Shown: positions 1 through 8,803, counted from the first letter of the stretch. The stretch: DNA of 64,000 bases from Methanobrevibacter sp. (GCF_030539665.1 NZ_JAUNXR010000003.1:212037-276036), one strand, 5' to 3'. Numbers and translations: made by a program. The notes: a model not told the origin generated them from the sequence alone.

Positions 1-216
1 AGATTTTGCCTCACTTTTCGCTTTGTCTTCTGCATCAAAAACAGTTTTTTTAGCCTCTTCTGAAGCTTCTTCTTTAGCCTTTGCAATAGTATTGTCGGCG
101 TTTACTTTTGATTCGTCAATCATTTCTTTTGCTTTGAACTCGGAATCAAGAATAAGTTGATCAGCTTCATCTTCAGCTTTTTTTATCATTGCGATAGCTT
201 CTGATATCTCTGCCAT
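1..216 (-). CDS. ahaH: A-type ATP synthase subunit H, N-terminal part (cut by the window edge)
   Basis: The visible 72 codons begin MAEISEAIAMIKKAEDEADQ and continue as a charged Ala/Glu/Lys helix with no hydrophobic segment. This is the pattern of subunit H, a peripheral-stalk coiled coil of the archaeal A1AO ATP synthase that pairs with subunit E and tethers the A1 head to the membrane part. ATG 216 is preceded by GGTGAT at 222-227. In Methanobacteriales H is the first gene of the ATPase operon, so the rest should lie beyond base 1. Identification rests on the N-terminal helix and expected position; another coiled-coil protein is possible but less likely. Confidence 0.8.
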   Translation of the reverse strand, partial: MAEISEAIAMIKKAEDEADQLILDSEFKAKEMIDESKVNADNTIAKAKEEASEEAKKTVFDAEDKAKSEAKS

Positions 217-249
217 AATTAATCACCATGGTAAGATAATTTTTATTTT

Positions 250-270
250 GCTTAATATATATCTTTTACT
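250..270 (-). promoter_or_regulatory. Candidate TATA element of the ATP synthase operon
   Basis: On the minus strand an A-rich stretch is followed by GATATATATT (263-254), about 40 nt upstream of the subunit H start, which would leave a short leader containing the GGTGAT ribosome binding site. The whole 217-360 gap is AT-rich and holds no gene. The call rests on position and composition only. Confidence 0.4.
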
Positions 271-360
271 ATATCTTTTTTAAATAAAAAGCAAAAATTG
301 ATTTAAAACAAAAAATAAAGGCCTATAACTGAAAAAAAATAAAAAAAGAATTCTTTTAAA

Positions 361-711
361 TTATCTATAAAAGAATTTTAATAAGAATTTAGGTAATCTT
401 TGAAGATATGCAAGAACTGAAACTACAAGGACAAATAAACCAATTATAATGAATAAAATATCATATGGTGAACTTAATAGTATACCACCACATAATGCAA
501 AAATAAGTCCTTCTATGAATAAAATAGCCTTATTCCATGCAGGGTTAATAACACTTACAATATATCCTATACCTACTAAAACAAGAATAATGGAACTTGC
601 AATAACATCATTTGTTATGGGAGCACTTATGAAAAATGGAGCGATTCCCCAAAAAATTAAAACTAAAGCAAGCAATATCCCTAACCTATTAACATGTTTT
701 ACTGTGATCAT
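361..711 (-). CDS. Small integral membrane protein of unknown function
   Basis: A 116-residue, very hydrophobic protein with about four predicted membrane helices (roughly residues 10-30, 34-54, 60-80 and 82-103) and a short basic C-terminus. The start at 711 follows a GGGGGT motif. I see no catalytic motif. It stands alone between the ATPase promoter region and a plus-strand gene. The layout is typical of small 4-helix proteins in methanogens, but I do not recognise a named family. Confidence 0.65.
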   Translation of the reverse strand: MITVKHVNRLGILLALVLIFWGIAPFFISAPITNDVIASSIILVLVGIGYIVSVINPAWNKAILFIEGLIFALCGGILLSSPYDILFIIIGLFVLVVSVLAYLQRLPKFLLKFFYR

Positions 712-784
712 ATTTTTTACCCCCTATACTATTAATAATAACATTATTATATTTCATCATATTAAAAAGTAATAGGTGATAGAA

Positions 785-1120
785 ATGATAAGAGCCGTAT
801 GGACAATACATAATGAAAATTTTGAAATAATAATTGACGGTGAAATAAAAGATGAGAAGGTATCTGATAAAAAATACAGCGTCGGTTCCGACATTTGGAC
901 AGTAGCAATCCCCGAACTTAAATTCAATGATGAGACTGCGCAAAATGAGTACGACCAATTCGTAAAAGATTTGATAATCCTATTTAGTGAACCTACCATA
1001 AATCAAATATTGATTGATGCCAAAATTGGAGAGGAATCCGAATATGACACAAAAACAATTTCAAAACCGCTGATAATAAGAAAAATAGAAGAATATGAAG
1101 TTGAAGAGATTATAGAATAG
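785..1120 (+). CDS. Hypothetical protein, 111 aa
   Basis: An acidic soluble protein starting MIRAVWTIHNE. ATG 785 is preferred over GTG 776 because AGGTGAT at 774-780 then sits 4 nt upstream, the usual spacing here. No transmembrane segment or cysteine pattern is present. Its last 11 bases overlap the convergent gene ending at 1110. Function unknown. Confidence 0.65.
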   Translation: MIRAVWTIHNENFEIIIDGEIKDEKVSDKKYSVGSDIWTVAIPELKFNDETAQNEYDQFVKDLIILFSEPTINQILIDAKIGEESEYDTKTISKPLIIRKIEEYEVEEIIE

Positions 1121-1463
1121 AATTTCCCTCTTCTAAAACTTCATCAATTGTGTTAAATTCCAGCGGATTACCTTCCTTGTCCTTGGAATCTGTTGTAACA
1201 AGAACATTCGGCGATTTTACCAAAAAGCTATATGAAAAATATGCTACAACAATCATGACAAGAATGTATGCATAAGGGACTGGAACAATAAATAAAGCAA
1301 GCGCCAATAATCCTAATTGAATGATTGGATTCCCATATCTCTTTTTCTTCATTAGAACATAATGGCTTTCTCTGGCACGGACTTTAAACTTGTTTGAAGA
1401 TAATTCTTTTTCTATATCCTCCATATCCTGCTTGTTTTTTGCATGAATTATCCTAAGAGCCAT
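1110..1463 (-). CDS. Small membrane protein of unknown function, 117 aa
   Basis: A basic N-terminal cytosolic domain of about 45 residues is followed by two adjacent hydrophobic segments (about residues 47-64 and 66-84) and a charged soluble tail. The start lies 6 bases after the nitroreductase stop and has no clear Shine-Dalgarno, so translation is probably coupled. It overlaps the opposite-strand gene ending at 1120 by 11 bases. It is the last gene of the long minus-strand run that begins near 8803. No family recognised. Confidence 0.65.
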   Translation of the reverse strand: MALRIIHAKNKQDMEDIEKELSSNKFKVRARESHYVLMKKKRYGNPIIQLGLLALALFIVPVPYAYILVMIVVAYFSYSFLVKSPNVLVTTDSKDKEGNPLEFNTIDEVLEEGNSIL

Positions 1464-1469
1464 TGGAAT

Positions 1470-1976
1470 CTAGATATATACAGTAAACTCATCAATGGAT
1501 TTTCTTGGAGTGTCTCTTGGTTCTGCATCAGGATATCCTAATGGAGTGAATAAAACAGGAACTTCATTATCATCCAAATCTAAAAATTCTCTTGCTTTTT
1601 CTGGCTTGAATGCACCAATATAACAAGTTCCAAGACCTCTGTTAGTAGCTGCAAGAATCATATGATCCATAACAATAGTTGCATCGATGTCAACTATATT
1701 GTAATCATCATACTTACGTGTCCAAGCCTTATCCTTAAGTCCTACAACCGCCAAAACAATAGGAGCCTGTGTAAACCAGTCAGGAGAATAGATTTCATTA
1801 AGAACATCCTTATTCTTTTTAGCATCAATCACATAAACTTTAAAAGGCTGGTTGTTAACGCCAGTTGGAGCTATTGTAGCCGCTTCCAAAACATAATTTA
1901 AATCCTCTTCACTTACTTCCTTATCCAAATAACCTCTTACACTATACCTTTCATTAATAACTTTATCAAAATCCAT
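1470..1976 (-). CDS. Nitroreductase-family FMN oxidoreductase
   Basis: 168 residues beginning MDFDKVINERYSVRGYLDKE. The Arg-Ser-Val-Arg-like FMN-phosphate motif at the N-terminus, APTGVNNQPFKVYV near residue 36 and GLGTCYIGAF near residue 115 are typical of small nitroreductases, which are FMN-dependent dimers using NAD(P)H. The substrate cannot be predicted from sequence. AGGAGGG lies just upstream of ATG 1976. It is 1 base downstream of the citrate-synthase-like gene and so in the same operon; it may supply redox chemistry to that cluster, but this is inference. Confidence 0.85.
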   Translation of the reverse strand: MDFDKVINERYSVRGYLDKEVSEEDLNYVLEAATIAPTGVNNQPFKVYVIDAKKNKDVLNEIYSPDWFTQAPIVLAVVGLKDKAWTRKYDDYNIVDIDATIVMDHMILAATNRGLGTCYIGAFKPEKAREFLDLDDNEVPVLFTPLGYPDAEPRDTPRKSIDEFTVYI

Positions 1977-1977
1977 A

Positions 1978-2784
1978 TTATTCCCTCCTTATATCAGTAT
2001 AAACAATATCATCAATGTCACAGAATTTTCTAAATTCATCCTGAGTCATGTTTTCTTCATGAATATGGGCAATTATTCCAGGAATCCTTCCAATGATAAA
2101 AACACCCAATCCCAAATCGCTGGTAAATCCCAAATCAGACAGCAAAGCTGCATTTGCACCATCAACATTCAAGCTTATATCTTTATTTGATTTTAACAAA
2201 TCCTGGAGAGATAATGCCAATTTTGTATGATTACCAACCATTCCTTCCTTAATAGCCAAATCCATAAGCTTACGAGCTCTTGGATCAGTATCATGATATC
2301 GGTGGCCAAAACCAGGTATTTTCTTTTTATTGCTTGAATATCTATTATAAATATCAATAGCTAAACTAACAATCTGCTTATTGTCTATGTCAGAATCCCC
2401 AATCAACTGAATTGAATTTATAGCTGATTGATATAAATCCATTGTTTTTTGAATAGCTCCTGCGTGCTTGTGTCCAAAGGACAATAATGCTCCAGCTACT
2501 GCAGAATTCATCGGAGAACCTGAAGAAGTAATCAGACGAGCTGTTTGAGTGCTTGGAGGTGTTGCACCATGATCGCAGAAAGAAACCAAAATATGATTAA
2601 ACAGTTTTCCTTCTCTAAGTGTTGGCAATCTTCCTCTCAAAAGCAAAAATACCATATCTGAGTATCTGATCTTTTCAATTAGATCCTCTTGATTATATCC
2701 TCTTGTAACGATTTTATTAGGCTCTACTTTTGAAATAGCCGTTTTTAATGAATGTTCATTTACCTTAAAATTATTTTCATTCAT
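1978..2784 (-). CDS. Short citrate-synthase-family protein, probable citryl-CoA-type lyase
   Basis: At 268 residues it is far shorter than ordinary citrate synthases (about 370-430) and matches the compact citryl-CoA lyase type. The three catalytic positions are visible: GHKHAGA near residue 109, GFGHRYHDTDPRA near residue 160, and the Asp of the VDGANAALLSD region near residue 210. The family makes or breaks a carbon-carbon bond between acetyl-CoA (or another acyl-CoA) and a 2-oxo acid. No Shine-Dalgarno precedes ATG 2784. The neighbouring FumA-like and MmgE/PrpD genes suggest cleavage or synthesis of a citrate-like acid. The true substrate is unknown; it could instead be a genuine citrate synthase. 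Confidence 0.75.
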   Translation of the reverse strand: MNENNFKVNEHSLKTAISKVEPNKIVTRGYNQEDLIEKIRYSDMVFLLLRGRLPTLREGKLFNHILVSFCDHGATPPSTQTARLITSSGSPMNSAVAGALLSFGHKHAGAIQKTMDLYQSAINSIQLIGDSDIDNKQIVSLAIDIYNRYSSNKKKIPGFGHRYHDTDPRARKLMDLAIKEGMVGNHTKLALSLQDLLKSNKDISLNVDGANAALLSDLGFTSDLGLGVFIIGRIPGIIAHIHEENMTQDEFRKFCDIDDIVYTDIRRE

Positions 2785-2823
2785 AATATTAATTATATTA
2801 TTTAATAAAACATTTAAACATTA

Positions 2824-4182
2824 TTACTCATCAGATAGTTTTAAAATAAAAAAATCCAAAATGTTTGCATCATAATTAGAAAATGATGACAAAATTTTAT
2901 CCAAGTAATTAACCCCTTTTTTAGATGTTTTAAAAGAATTGTCTTTCACAATTATTGCTTCCGCATCAATTAAATGATTGAAAACATAATCATAATCCAC
3001 ATCATGCTTAATGGAAATGCCCAATTCAGAAATTAAAGGACAATAGTTGTTATCTATTAAATCATGATAAGAATCCACCAATTCCTCCTTTTCAACATAA
3101 TCGTGCATGGCCCTATATAAAATCCATGTGACGAGATTTTCATTATGATTCAAATTCATGTAGTTTCCAAAAAGTGTTTTATATCTGCTATAGTCAACAT
3201 TTCCGTCTTGAACTTCATGTTTAAACTCTTTTAATAAATCAATTGAATCCCTTATAATTTGAATACCAATGTAAAGACCTATTATTGCATCAATCCAATG
3301 GATTCCAACTAATGAGAATAATGCTCCTATAATAACAACAGAACCTATCAAAATATGATTTTTAGCATCGACTGACTGAGAAATCAATGTTAAATTATTC
3401 TGAAAACGACCTATGTGCCTTTCATAAGTAAATAGGAATAGAGCTACCATAATAGCAATGAATTCGATTACAACAACCAAACCGATATGTGTTGCAGGAG
3501 TGGCTGTTGCGAATATAATCCTATATAATTTACCTCCAGATTCATATAATGCGCTGAATCCTGCTACAAAAAGCATCACTATAACCAAAAGGTTGGTTAA
3601 CTTCTGATAGTCATATTTAAGACCAACCCAAACAAAAAAAGCGGAAATGGTATCTGAAATTGCATCATAACCATCTGATATTAGAGAAACACAACCTGAA
3701 AAATATCCTCCACCCAATTTTAGAACAGCCAGTAAAAAGTTGATTATTGTATTGTTACGTTCTGCTTGAGTAATTTCAAAAAATTGATTGTTAATTAATT
3801 TTGCCTTGTGAACAAGAGAATTTTTGATGTTGCTTGCTTCCACAATCCCATTTTCAGTCAAATAATATTTTCCGTTTTTAAAGTCTACAAGACCATCATC
3901 AATTAACAAATCACATTCTTTTTTTGTATCGATAAAGCCATCTTTAAACACGGCTGATTTTTTGGAATGTCTTTTAAAGAGATTTTTTATATGATACCTT
4001 ATTCTGGAGATATTATCAAAAATTGTGTTTAATAAAGATTTATTTTTGCTATCCCATTGTTGATACCAAATTGATGATATGAAAAGTACCAACTTACTAT
4101 CAATATCATCTAAGGATGAAGGTTCTTCGTTTAAAACTAACAATATGAATTTATCTAATGAAATTAAAGTTTTGGATTCCAT
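2824..4182 (-). CDS. Cation diffusion facilitator-like transporter with terminal winged-helix-like domains
   Basis: 452 residues. The middle (about 145-310) is a CDF-like membrane domain with six helices. TM2 carries DAISD, the DxxxD metal-site pattern, and TM5 carries DAKNH, a DxxxH variant. CDF proteins export Zn, Fe, Mn or similar divalent ions by proton antiport. Unusually, the N-terminal 130 residues are soluble and end in a winged-helix-like stretch (LLIDDGLVDFKNGKYYLTEN), and the C-terminal 140 residues carry a similar one (about 405-435). ATG 4182 is chosen over GTG 4191 because AGTGAT lies 4 nt upstream. It sits between the FumA-like and citrate-synthase-like genes. The metal is unknown. 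Confidence 0.75.
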   Translation of the reverse strand: MESKTLISLDKFILLVLNEEPSSLDDIDSKLVLFISSIWYQQWDSKNKSLLNTIFDNISRIRYHIKNLFKRHSKKSAVFKDGFIDTKKECDLLIDDGLVDFKNGKYYLTENGIVEASNIKNSLVHKAKLINNQFFEITQAERNNTIINFLLAVLKLGGGYFSGCVSLISDGYDAISDTISAFFVWVGLKYDYQKLTNLLVIVMLFVAGFSALYESGGKLYRIIFATATPATHIGLVVVIEFIAIMVALFLFTYERHIGRFQNNLTLISQSVDAKNHILIGSVVIIGALFSLVGIHWIDAIIGLYIGIQIIRDSIDLLKEFKHEVQDGNVDYSRYKTLFGNYMNLNHNENLVTWILYRAMHDYVEKEELVDSYHDLIDNNYCPLISELGISIKHDVDYDYVFNHLIDAEAIIVKDNSFKTSKKGVNYLDKILSSFSNYDANILDFFILKLSDE

Positions 4183-4187
4183 AAAAA

Positions 4188-5063
4188 TCACTTTAAAGCT
4201 AATTTAGCAACTCTTGGTTCAACACAACAAGAAGGCCTTATTGACACGATTCTTACGCCGCTGGCCCTTTGATTTCCCACATTTACAAAAGATCCCAAAA
4301 CAGTAGTTTTTCCACCAAGACCCATGGGACCAATATCTAATTGATTTAGTTTGTTAGATACGAATTCTTCAAATTCTGATTGATTATCCAAATTACCATA
4401 AGCAATTGACTTTAAAAGCAAAGTGGAAGCTTCAAAATGAGTTCGTCCTATTCCAATAGCTGGAATTGAAGGCGTGCATCCCAATTTTTCAAGAGAGTCC
4501 CCTAACCAATCAATGGCTGTTTCAAGGACATTCAAATAAGACCTTTTATGAAATACCCTATATGTTTTTCCACGAATTTCAGGGCCCCCTCCTTCCAATA
4601 TAAAATGAATGTTTAATGTATCCGAATCTATTTCATGACCATAACTTGAAAAATCGTTTTCAGTATCTATGATGAATGGAGCAGGTTTCATTTTTCCAGG
4701 TCTTTCAAATAAACCCTTACTTTGAGATAACCTTTCCTTATCATTTCCCTTAACAGCCATTGGCCTTGCAGGAAGATTGTTTAAACCCAATTCAATGCCC
4801 CCATATATATTATTCAATAATTCTCCAGTAATTTCCCTTTCACTGCCCACTTCCAAGATAACATGAGGAATTCCAGTATCATCACAGAGAGGAAGCTTTT
4901 GTTTATTTCCAACTTTATAGTTTTCTAAAAGCTGATTTAAAACCCAAATTGCGTTTTCATTATCTTCATTTTTAATGGCATTATTTAATGCCCTTTCACG
5001 GTCTTTAGGAAAATTGACGCTGGCTTCAATAATTGCATTTGATATTTCATTTACAATATCCAT
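4188..5063 (-). CDS. Fumarase class I / tartrate dehydratase alpha-type hydro-lyase subunit
   Basis: 291 residues of the FumA/TtdA alpha family, an oxygen-sensitive [4Fe-4S] hydro-lyase that adds or removes water from dicarboxylates. Candidate cluster cysteines are in LPLCDDTGIPH (near residue 59), LGCTPSIPAIGIGRTHFE (near 194) and SCCVEPRVAKL (near 281). In the usual family the middle region reads GGGSEN and GIGG; here it reads GGGPEIRGKT and GIGRT, so this is a divergent member and the substrate may not be fumarate. No beta subunit is in the window. ATG 5063 follows GGAATGAT by 4 nt. It lies 5 bases after the TIM-barrel gene in the same operon. Confidence 0.75.
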   Translation of the reverse strand: MDIVNEISNAIIEASVNFPKDRERALNNAIKNEDNENAIWVLNQLLENYKVGNKQKLPLCDDTGIPHVILEVGSEREITGELLNNIYGGIELGLNNLPARPMAVKGNDKERLSQSKGLFERPGKMKPAPFIIDTENDFSSYGHEIDSDTLNIHFILEGGGPEIRGKTYRVFHKRSYLNVLETAIDWLGDSLEKLGCTPSIPAIGIGRTHFEASTLLLKSIAYGNLDNQSEFEEFVSNKLNQLDIGPMGLGGKTTVLGSFVNVGNQRASGVRIVSIRPSCCVEPRVAKLALK

Positions 5064-5068
5064 TTAAA

Positions 5069-5971
5069 TCATTCCGGAATAGCCAAATCTTTAGATGACT
5101 TTGGAGACATTGCTGCTTCAGGACAATACTGTTCAATTACCCGATTTACCAATTCCACTTGTTTCAATCTTAAAATAGCATCGTTTTCTGTAGTATCCCA
5201 ATTATGATTTTTGGCCACAGATCCTCCGGTCTTGAGATAAACTGGACTTGCCACCCTTATGATATCTGGAATTTCATAATGCCTTATAAATCCTCCACTG
5301 GATTTTGGATTTTCAGTATGCAAATCCAAAGGAATATCACATGCACTCCTGATAGCTGCAATCATTGGAATCTGCAAATCACGAACAGGATTAAGAGAAT
5401 CGAGACCTAACTGTTCAAATAATTTTCCATCGGCAGGATTTCCATGGCCAGCATGGGCTGAAAGTTTGAAATGAGTATTTTTAGGGATAATTCCATCATT
5501 TCTCATATTATTTAAGACCCATAAAAGGCCTTCATCATAAAGTAAAATTCCCCTGACACCCAAATCAATAGCCCTTTTCGCATCTTCAATAGCATATACT
5601 AAATTGTCATAGCCCCTAAGCCTATAACCCATCCTACTTCCTTCTTTAGTGTTTACACTAGCGCTTGTGTCATAAGTGGCTCTTGGGCCGATTGATAAAA
5701 ATAATTCCACTTTATATTGTTTTGCAAGGTTGACCATTTCTTTTATTTCAGAATCTGTCAATAGCATGATTCCCTTGGTTTGAGTAATTCTGTGTAATAC
5801 AATGCCCCTATTTGCAGCTTCCCTAAGTAGAACCTCCATGGTTTTTGGAGATTGAATTCCTGGAACCTCCAAACGATACTGCCCACCATCAGCAAATCTT
5901 TTTGAGGATTTAAAGGAAGAATCCTGTTTTTCGATACCTAATTTTTTCAAATATTCCATTGTATTGTTCAT
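5069..5971 (-). CDS. TIM-barrel-like protein of the carboxylate cluster, function unknown
   Basis: 300 residues, soluble, with alternating strands and helices like a TIM barrel. Conspicuous stretches are VPGIQSPKTMEVLLREA near residue 36, LSIGPRATYD near 92, GVRGILLYDEG near 138, KLSAHAGHGNPADGKLFE near 169 and LDLHTENPKSSGG near 217. Acidic and His residues at strand ends suggest a metal- or carboxylate-binding site. Database annotation may place it near U32 peptidases, but it lacks their cysteine tetrad. It ends 5 bases before the FumA-like gene and starts 1 base after the MmgE/PrpD stop, so the three are translated together. I cannot name the reaction. Confidence 0.6.
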   Translation of the reverse strand: MNNTMEYLKKLGIEKQDSSFKSSKRFADGGQYRLEVPGIQSPKTMEVLLREAANRGIVLHRITQTKGIMLLTDSEIKEMVNLAKQYKVELFLSIGPRATYDTSASVNTKEGSRMGYRLRGYDNLVYAIEDAKRAIDLGVRGILLYDEGLLWVLNNMRNDGIIPKNTHFKLSAHAGHGNPADGKLFEQLGLDSLNPVRDLQIPMIAAIRSACDIPLDLHTENPKSSGGFIRHYEIPDIIRVASPVYLKTGGSVAKNHNWDTTENDAILRLKQVELVNRVIEQYCPEAAMSPKSSKDLAIPE

Positions 5972-7381
5972 TTAATCATTTCCATTTAATATTTCCATAA
6001 ATTCTGTCATTTGATAATTTTCAATGTCGTCAATAATAGAAAGTTTATTGATGTTGTATTTAGGATTCAATTCTTTAAATTTAGTAATCAAATCATTCAA
6101 CTCATAAGGATTCTCCAAATCGCCTTTAGGAATTATAACCAAGTTTTGGAAAACTCCATTTCTAAAGTTTTCATCCAATCTTATCACAACATTGGATGGG
6201 CGTTTGGATGGATATAGCTGATTTAATTTTGGATCTACAGAAATAACAACCTTATTTGCCAAATTTCTAATTGTCTTAACAATATCCACATTACTGTTTT
6301 CATCAAACAAACCATATCTGATTAATAATTTAATATTATCAATACTCAAATTACCGCAAGCAAGTGCAATGGCTACTGCATAAGGCAGACTCTGTTTTAA
6401 TTCTTCTAATGATTTTGGATTGTAATTATCATGAGATGCTGCTATATCATATGTTTTTACCAAAATGCTGTCTATATGGCCATATTCCTTGTCTATAATA
6501 GGCCTTAATTTTAAAATAGCTTCTATTGAAGAATGCAAATGTCTACAAAATGGATATTTCTTAAAATAGATATCTCTAAAATCAACATCCCCCACATTCA
6601 TTAATAAATCTTCCAAACTATATTCATCTAGAGAATCATTGAAAACCATTGTTTTTAAAAATCCTTCTTCACCATCAAAAATACTACTGCTGCCAGTAAA
6701 TCCGTTTTTGGCTAAAAATGCTGACAACATACCATTGAAAGCTGCTTTTCCAACATGCAATGACTTGCCCATACTTCCGGAATGGTCAGATTCCAATAAC
6801 CCTGCAGCCTGAGTTCCGCTTAAGCCTAAAGCAGATGTGATTCTTTCTTCATCCAATTTCAGAAGTTTGGCTGCAACTGCCCCAGCTGCAAAAGTTCCAA
6901 TAGTCCCTGTTGAATGAAATCCGTTGTTCCTATGTTTAGGATTTACCAATTTTCCTAAAAGTATTCCAATTTCATATCCCAAGATAACGGCTTCTAAAAA
7001 TTCCTTTCCAGACAAGTTATAAGCTTCGCTAATGGACAATGCAGTGGAAAAAACAACGGCACCCAAATGTAAATGTGCTCCCCTATGACCATCATCCAAA
7101 TCAAGAGAATGGGCTGAAATACCATTAATAAAAGCTGCGCTCAACATGTTTTGCTTTATTTTATCCTCACCAATGATGGATGATGTTAAATCATTGTAAG
7201 TTGCTTCACCATATATTTCATTTATTGTTAAAAAAGCAAAATAAGAAGGATTTTCCTTAAATCCCCTATAAGCCACTCCAAAATAATCTATAAACGCTGC
7301 TTTGGCCACATTTATGGTTTCGGGACTGGCCTGATTATAATCAAAATTTGAAATGAAATTAGCGATATTTTTAAAAAACAT
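5972..7381 (-). CDS. MmgE/PrpD family protein
   Basis: 469 residues, full length for the family. Diagnostic stretches are SLDLDDGHRGAHLHLGA near residue 92, GFHSTGTIGTFAAGAVAAKL near 155, and KSLHVGKAAFNGMLSAFLA near 206. Known members include 2-methylcitrate dehydratase (PrpD), cis-aconitate decarboxylase and iminodisuccinate epimerase, all acting on C4-C7 polycarboxylates. ATG 7381 follows AAGAT by 4 nt. It sits immediately downstream of the DUF3100 transporter genes and upstream of the FumA-like and lyase genes, which supports a role in converting an imported polycarboxylate. The exact substrate is unknown. Confidence 0.85.
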   Translation of the reverse strand: MFFKNIANFISNFDYNQASPETINVAKAAFIDYFGVAYRGFKENPSYFAFLTINEIYGEATYNDLTSSIIGEDKIKQNMLSAAFINGISAHSLDLDDGHRGAHLHLGAVVFSTALSISEAYNLSGKEFLEAVILGYEIGILLGKLVNPKHRNNGFHSTGTIGTFAAGAVAAKLLKLDEERITSALGLSGTQAAGLLESDHSGSMGKSLHVGKAAFNGMLSAFLAKNGFTGSSSIFDGEEGFLKTMVFNDSLDEYSLEDLLMNVGDVDFRDIYFKKYPFCRHLHSSIEAILKLRPIIDKEYGHIDSILVKTYDIAASHDNYNPKSLEELKQSLPYAVAIALACGNLSIDNIKLLIRYGLFDENSNVDIVKTIRNLANKVVISVDPKLNQLYPSKRPSNVVIRLDENFRNGVFQNLVIIPKGDLENPYELNDLITKFKELNPKYNINKLSIIDDIENYQMTEFMEILNGND

Positions 7382-7426
7382 TTAAATCTTTAAATATATT
7401 TGTAAAAAATACTATTAAAGATTTAC

Positions 7427-7912
7427 TTAAATTGAAACTCCAGTAAGTGTCAAAACAATATGGGCAATAATAACTGATCCAAGATAGGTTCCTGTGATAA
7501 CCGCTACTGTAACAATAGCTCCTCTCCAACCAATCTTTTTGAATTGATCCCAATTTTTACCCATTCCAATACCAACATATGCTAAAAATACGGTTACAAT
7601 AGCCAATAACTCTATTTTTGAAACATAGTAGACTATGAAACCTGAAGTTGGCATCATAGGCAATGATAAAATCAAACCCAATAAAGAAACATAAACAATA
7701 GAGGATATGTTTAAAGGCACGTATCTTTCAAGCAACATTGCAATCAATGTCAATCCAGATAAAATCAGCATACCTACCAATGATTCGCCCATCGGATGAT
7801 GATAACCTACATAATTCCCAATTACTGTTATTACTGAAAATATCAACAATAAAAGAATCCAATTTCTAATTCCTGTAATTGAAACTGATTCTGAACCATC
7901 AATAATATCCAT
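7427..7912 (-). CDS. Membrane subunit paired with the DUF3100 protein
   Basis: 161 residues with about five membrane helices and almost no soluble part (hydrophobic stretches near residues 15-34, 45-63, 68-86, 95-117 and 130-155). ATG 7912 overlaps the upstream stop region in GGTGAATAAATG, so the two genes are coupled. The pair resembles a two-component carboxylate transporter or a single carrier split into two chains. No known substrate motif is visible. Confidence 0.65.
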   Translation of the reverse strand: MDIIDGSESVSITGIRNWILLLLIFSVITVIGNYVGYHHPMGESLVGMLILSGLTLIAMLLERYVPLNISSIVYVSLLGLILSLPMMPTSGFIVYYVSKIELLAIVTVFLAYVGIGMGKNWDQFKKIGWRGAIVTVAVITGTYLGSVIIAHIVLTLTGVSI

Positions 7913-8803
7913 TTATTCACCCTCCTTTTGAGAATCTTTGGGATTTCTTCCTATTTTTGGTTCTAAAATTTCATATAATTTTTGTGTAAGTGGAATGGCA
8001 ATGAAAATACATACATAAATTCCGATACAGAAAGATATGAGATTACTGAAACCTGAGAATGCTTCAATATTTGTAGATATGTCAGGAAACATTGCAAGCA
8101 ACGGAGCTAAAGCCGCTGCATTCATACTAGCACTACCTACTCCACTACCCATTGCAAATGCATATGGATGGAACGGCAATACTGATACGCAGAAGCTTGA
8201 TAAGAAGCTGATATATAAAGTTCCTATAACGGTACCTATAAGGAATACTGTTAAAACTCCACGAGTTTCAGGAGAATCAAAACCGAATTTATCTATAACA
8301 ACCGCAACGTTTGGTTCCCTACCGATAGAATTTGTCATACCAATTGCCTCTCTTTTAAATCCCAATACAAGTGCAATTGGCAATGCTAAAAATATAGTTC
8401 CTAAATTACCTGCTTCTTGAAGAATCAAAGCAGGACCTACTTTAAATAAAACATCAATAGATTGGCCACTAGAAATAGCTAACTTACAAAGCAATGGCCC
8501 TATGAATAATAGCATTGCGCCTTCTGCAATTCTTGCTTGCTTTCTTGTAATAAATTTGGCAGGCTTGAATAAGTATAAAAAAAGACCACCCAACATTGCC
8601 CAAAGCAAAGGCATTGCGGACAATTCTATATTGCTAGTAATCGGTACTTTGATTGGACCTATTAATTCAGCAATAATGACTAAAGCTAAAACCGTAAGAT
8701 GTAATTTATAGGATTTCCAAGGTTTCTTTTTTAGAATTGTTTTATCAGTTTTGTGTCTGAACCTATTGGTTTCTTCAACACTATCGGAATTATTCTCACT
8801 AAT
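7913..8803 (-). CDS. DUF3100-type membrane protein, probable transporter, with an ATT start
   Basis: The conventional reading frame opens only at TTG 8623 (236 aa), but the same frame continues upstream without a stop to 8806 and encodes a charged N-terminus, then a membrane helix (LTVLALVIIAELIGPIKVP) that fits the start of a DUF3100 protein. There is no ATG, GTG or TTG in this extension. TTAGGAGTGG at 8811-8820 is a good Shine-Dalgarno, and ATT 8803 lies where the start should be, giving 296 aa with about seven to eight helices. Inference: ATT initiation, or a mutated start. Role is probably uptake of the acid handled by the downstream enzymes. Confidence 0.65.
   Translation of the reverse strand: MSENNSDSVEETNRFRHKTDKTILKKKPWKSYKLHLTVLALVIIAELIGPIKVPITSNIELSAMPLLWAMLGGLFLYLFKPAKFITRKQARIAEGAMLLFIGPLLCKLAISSGQSIDVLFKVGPALILQEAGNLGTIFLALPIALVLGFKREAIGMTNSIGREPNVAVVIDKFGFDSPETRGVLTVFLIGTVIGTLYISFLSSFCVSVLPFHPYAFAMGSGVGSASMNAAALAPLLAMFPDISTNIEAFSGFSNLISFCIGIYVCIFIAIPLTQKLYEILEPKIGRNPKDSQKEGE

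Noticed and set aside
7427..8803. A single transporter gene split by a frameshift
   Set aside because: The two frames are joined by a regular stop, ribosome binding site and ATG (GGTGAATAAATG), which looks like a normal operon junction.
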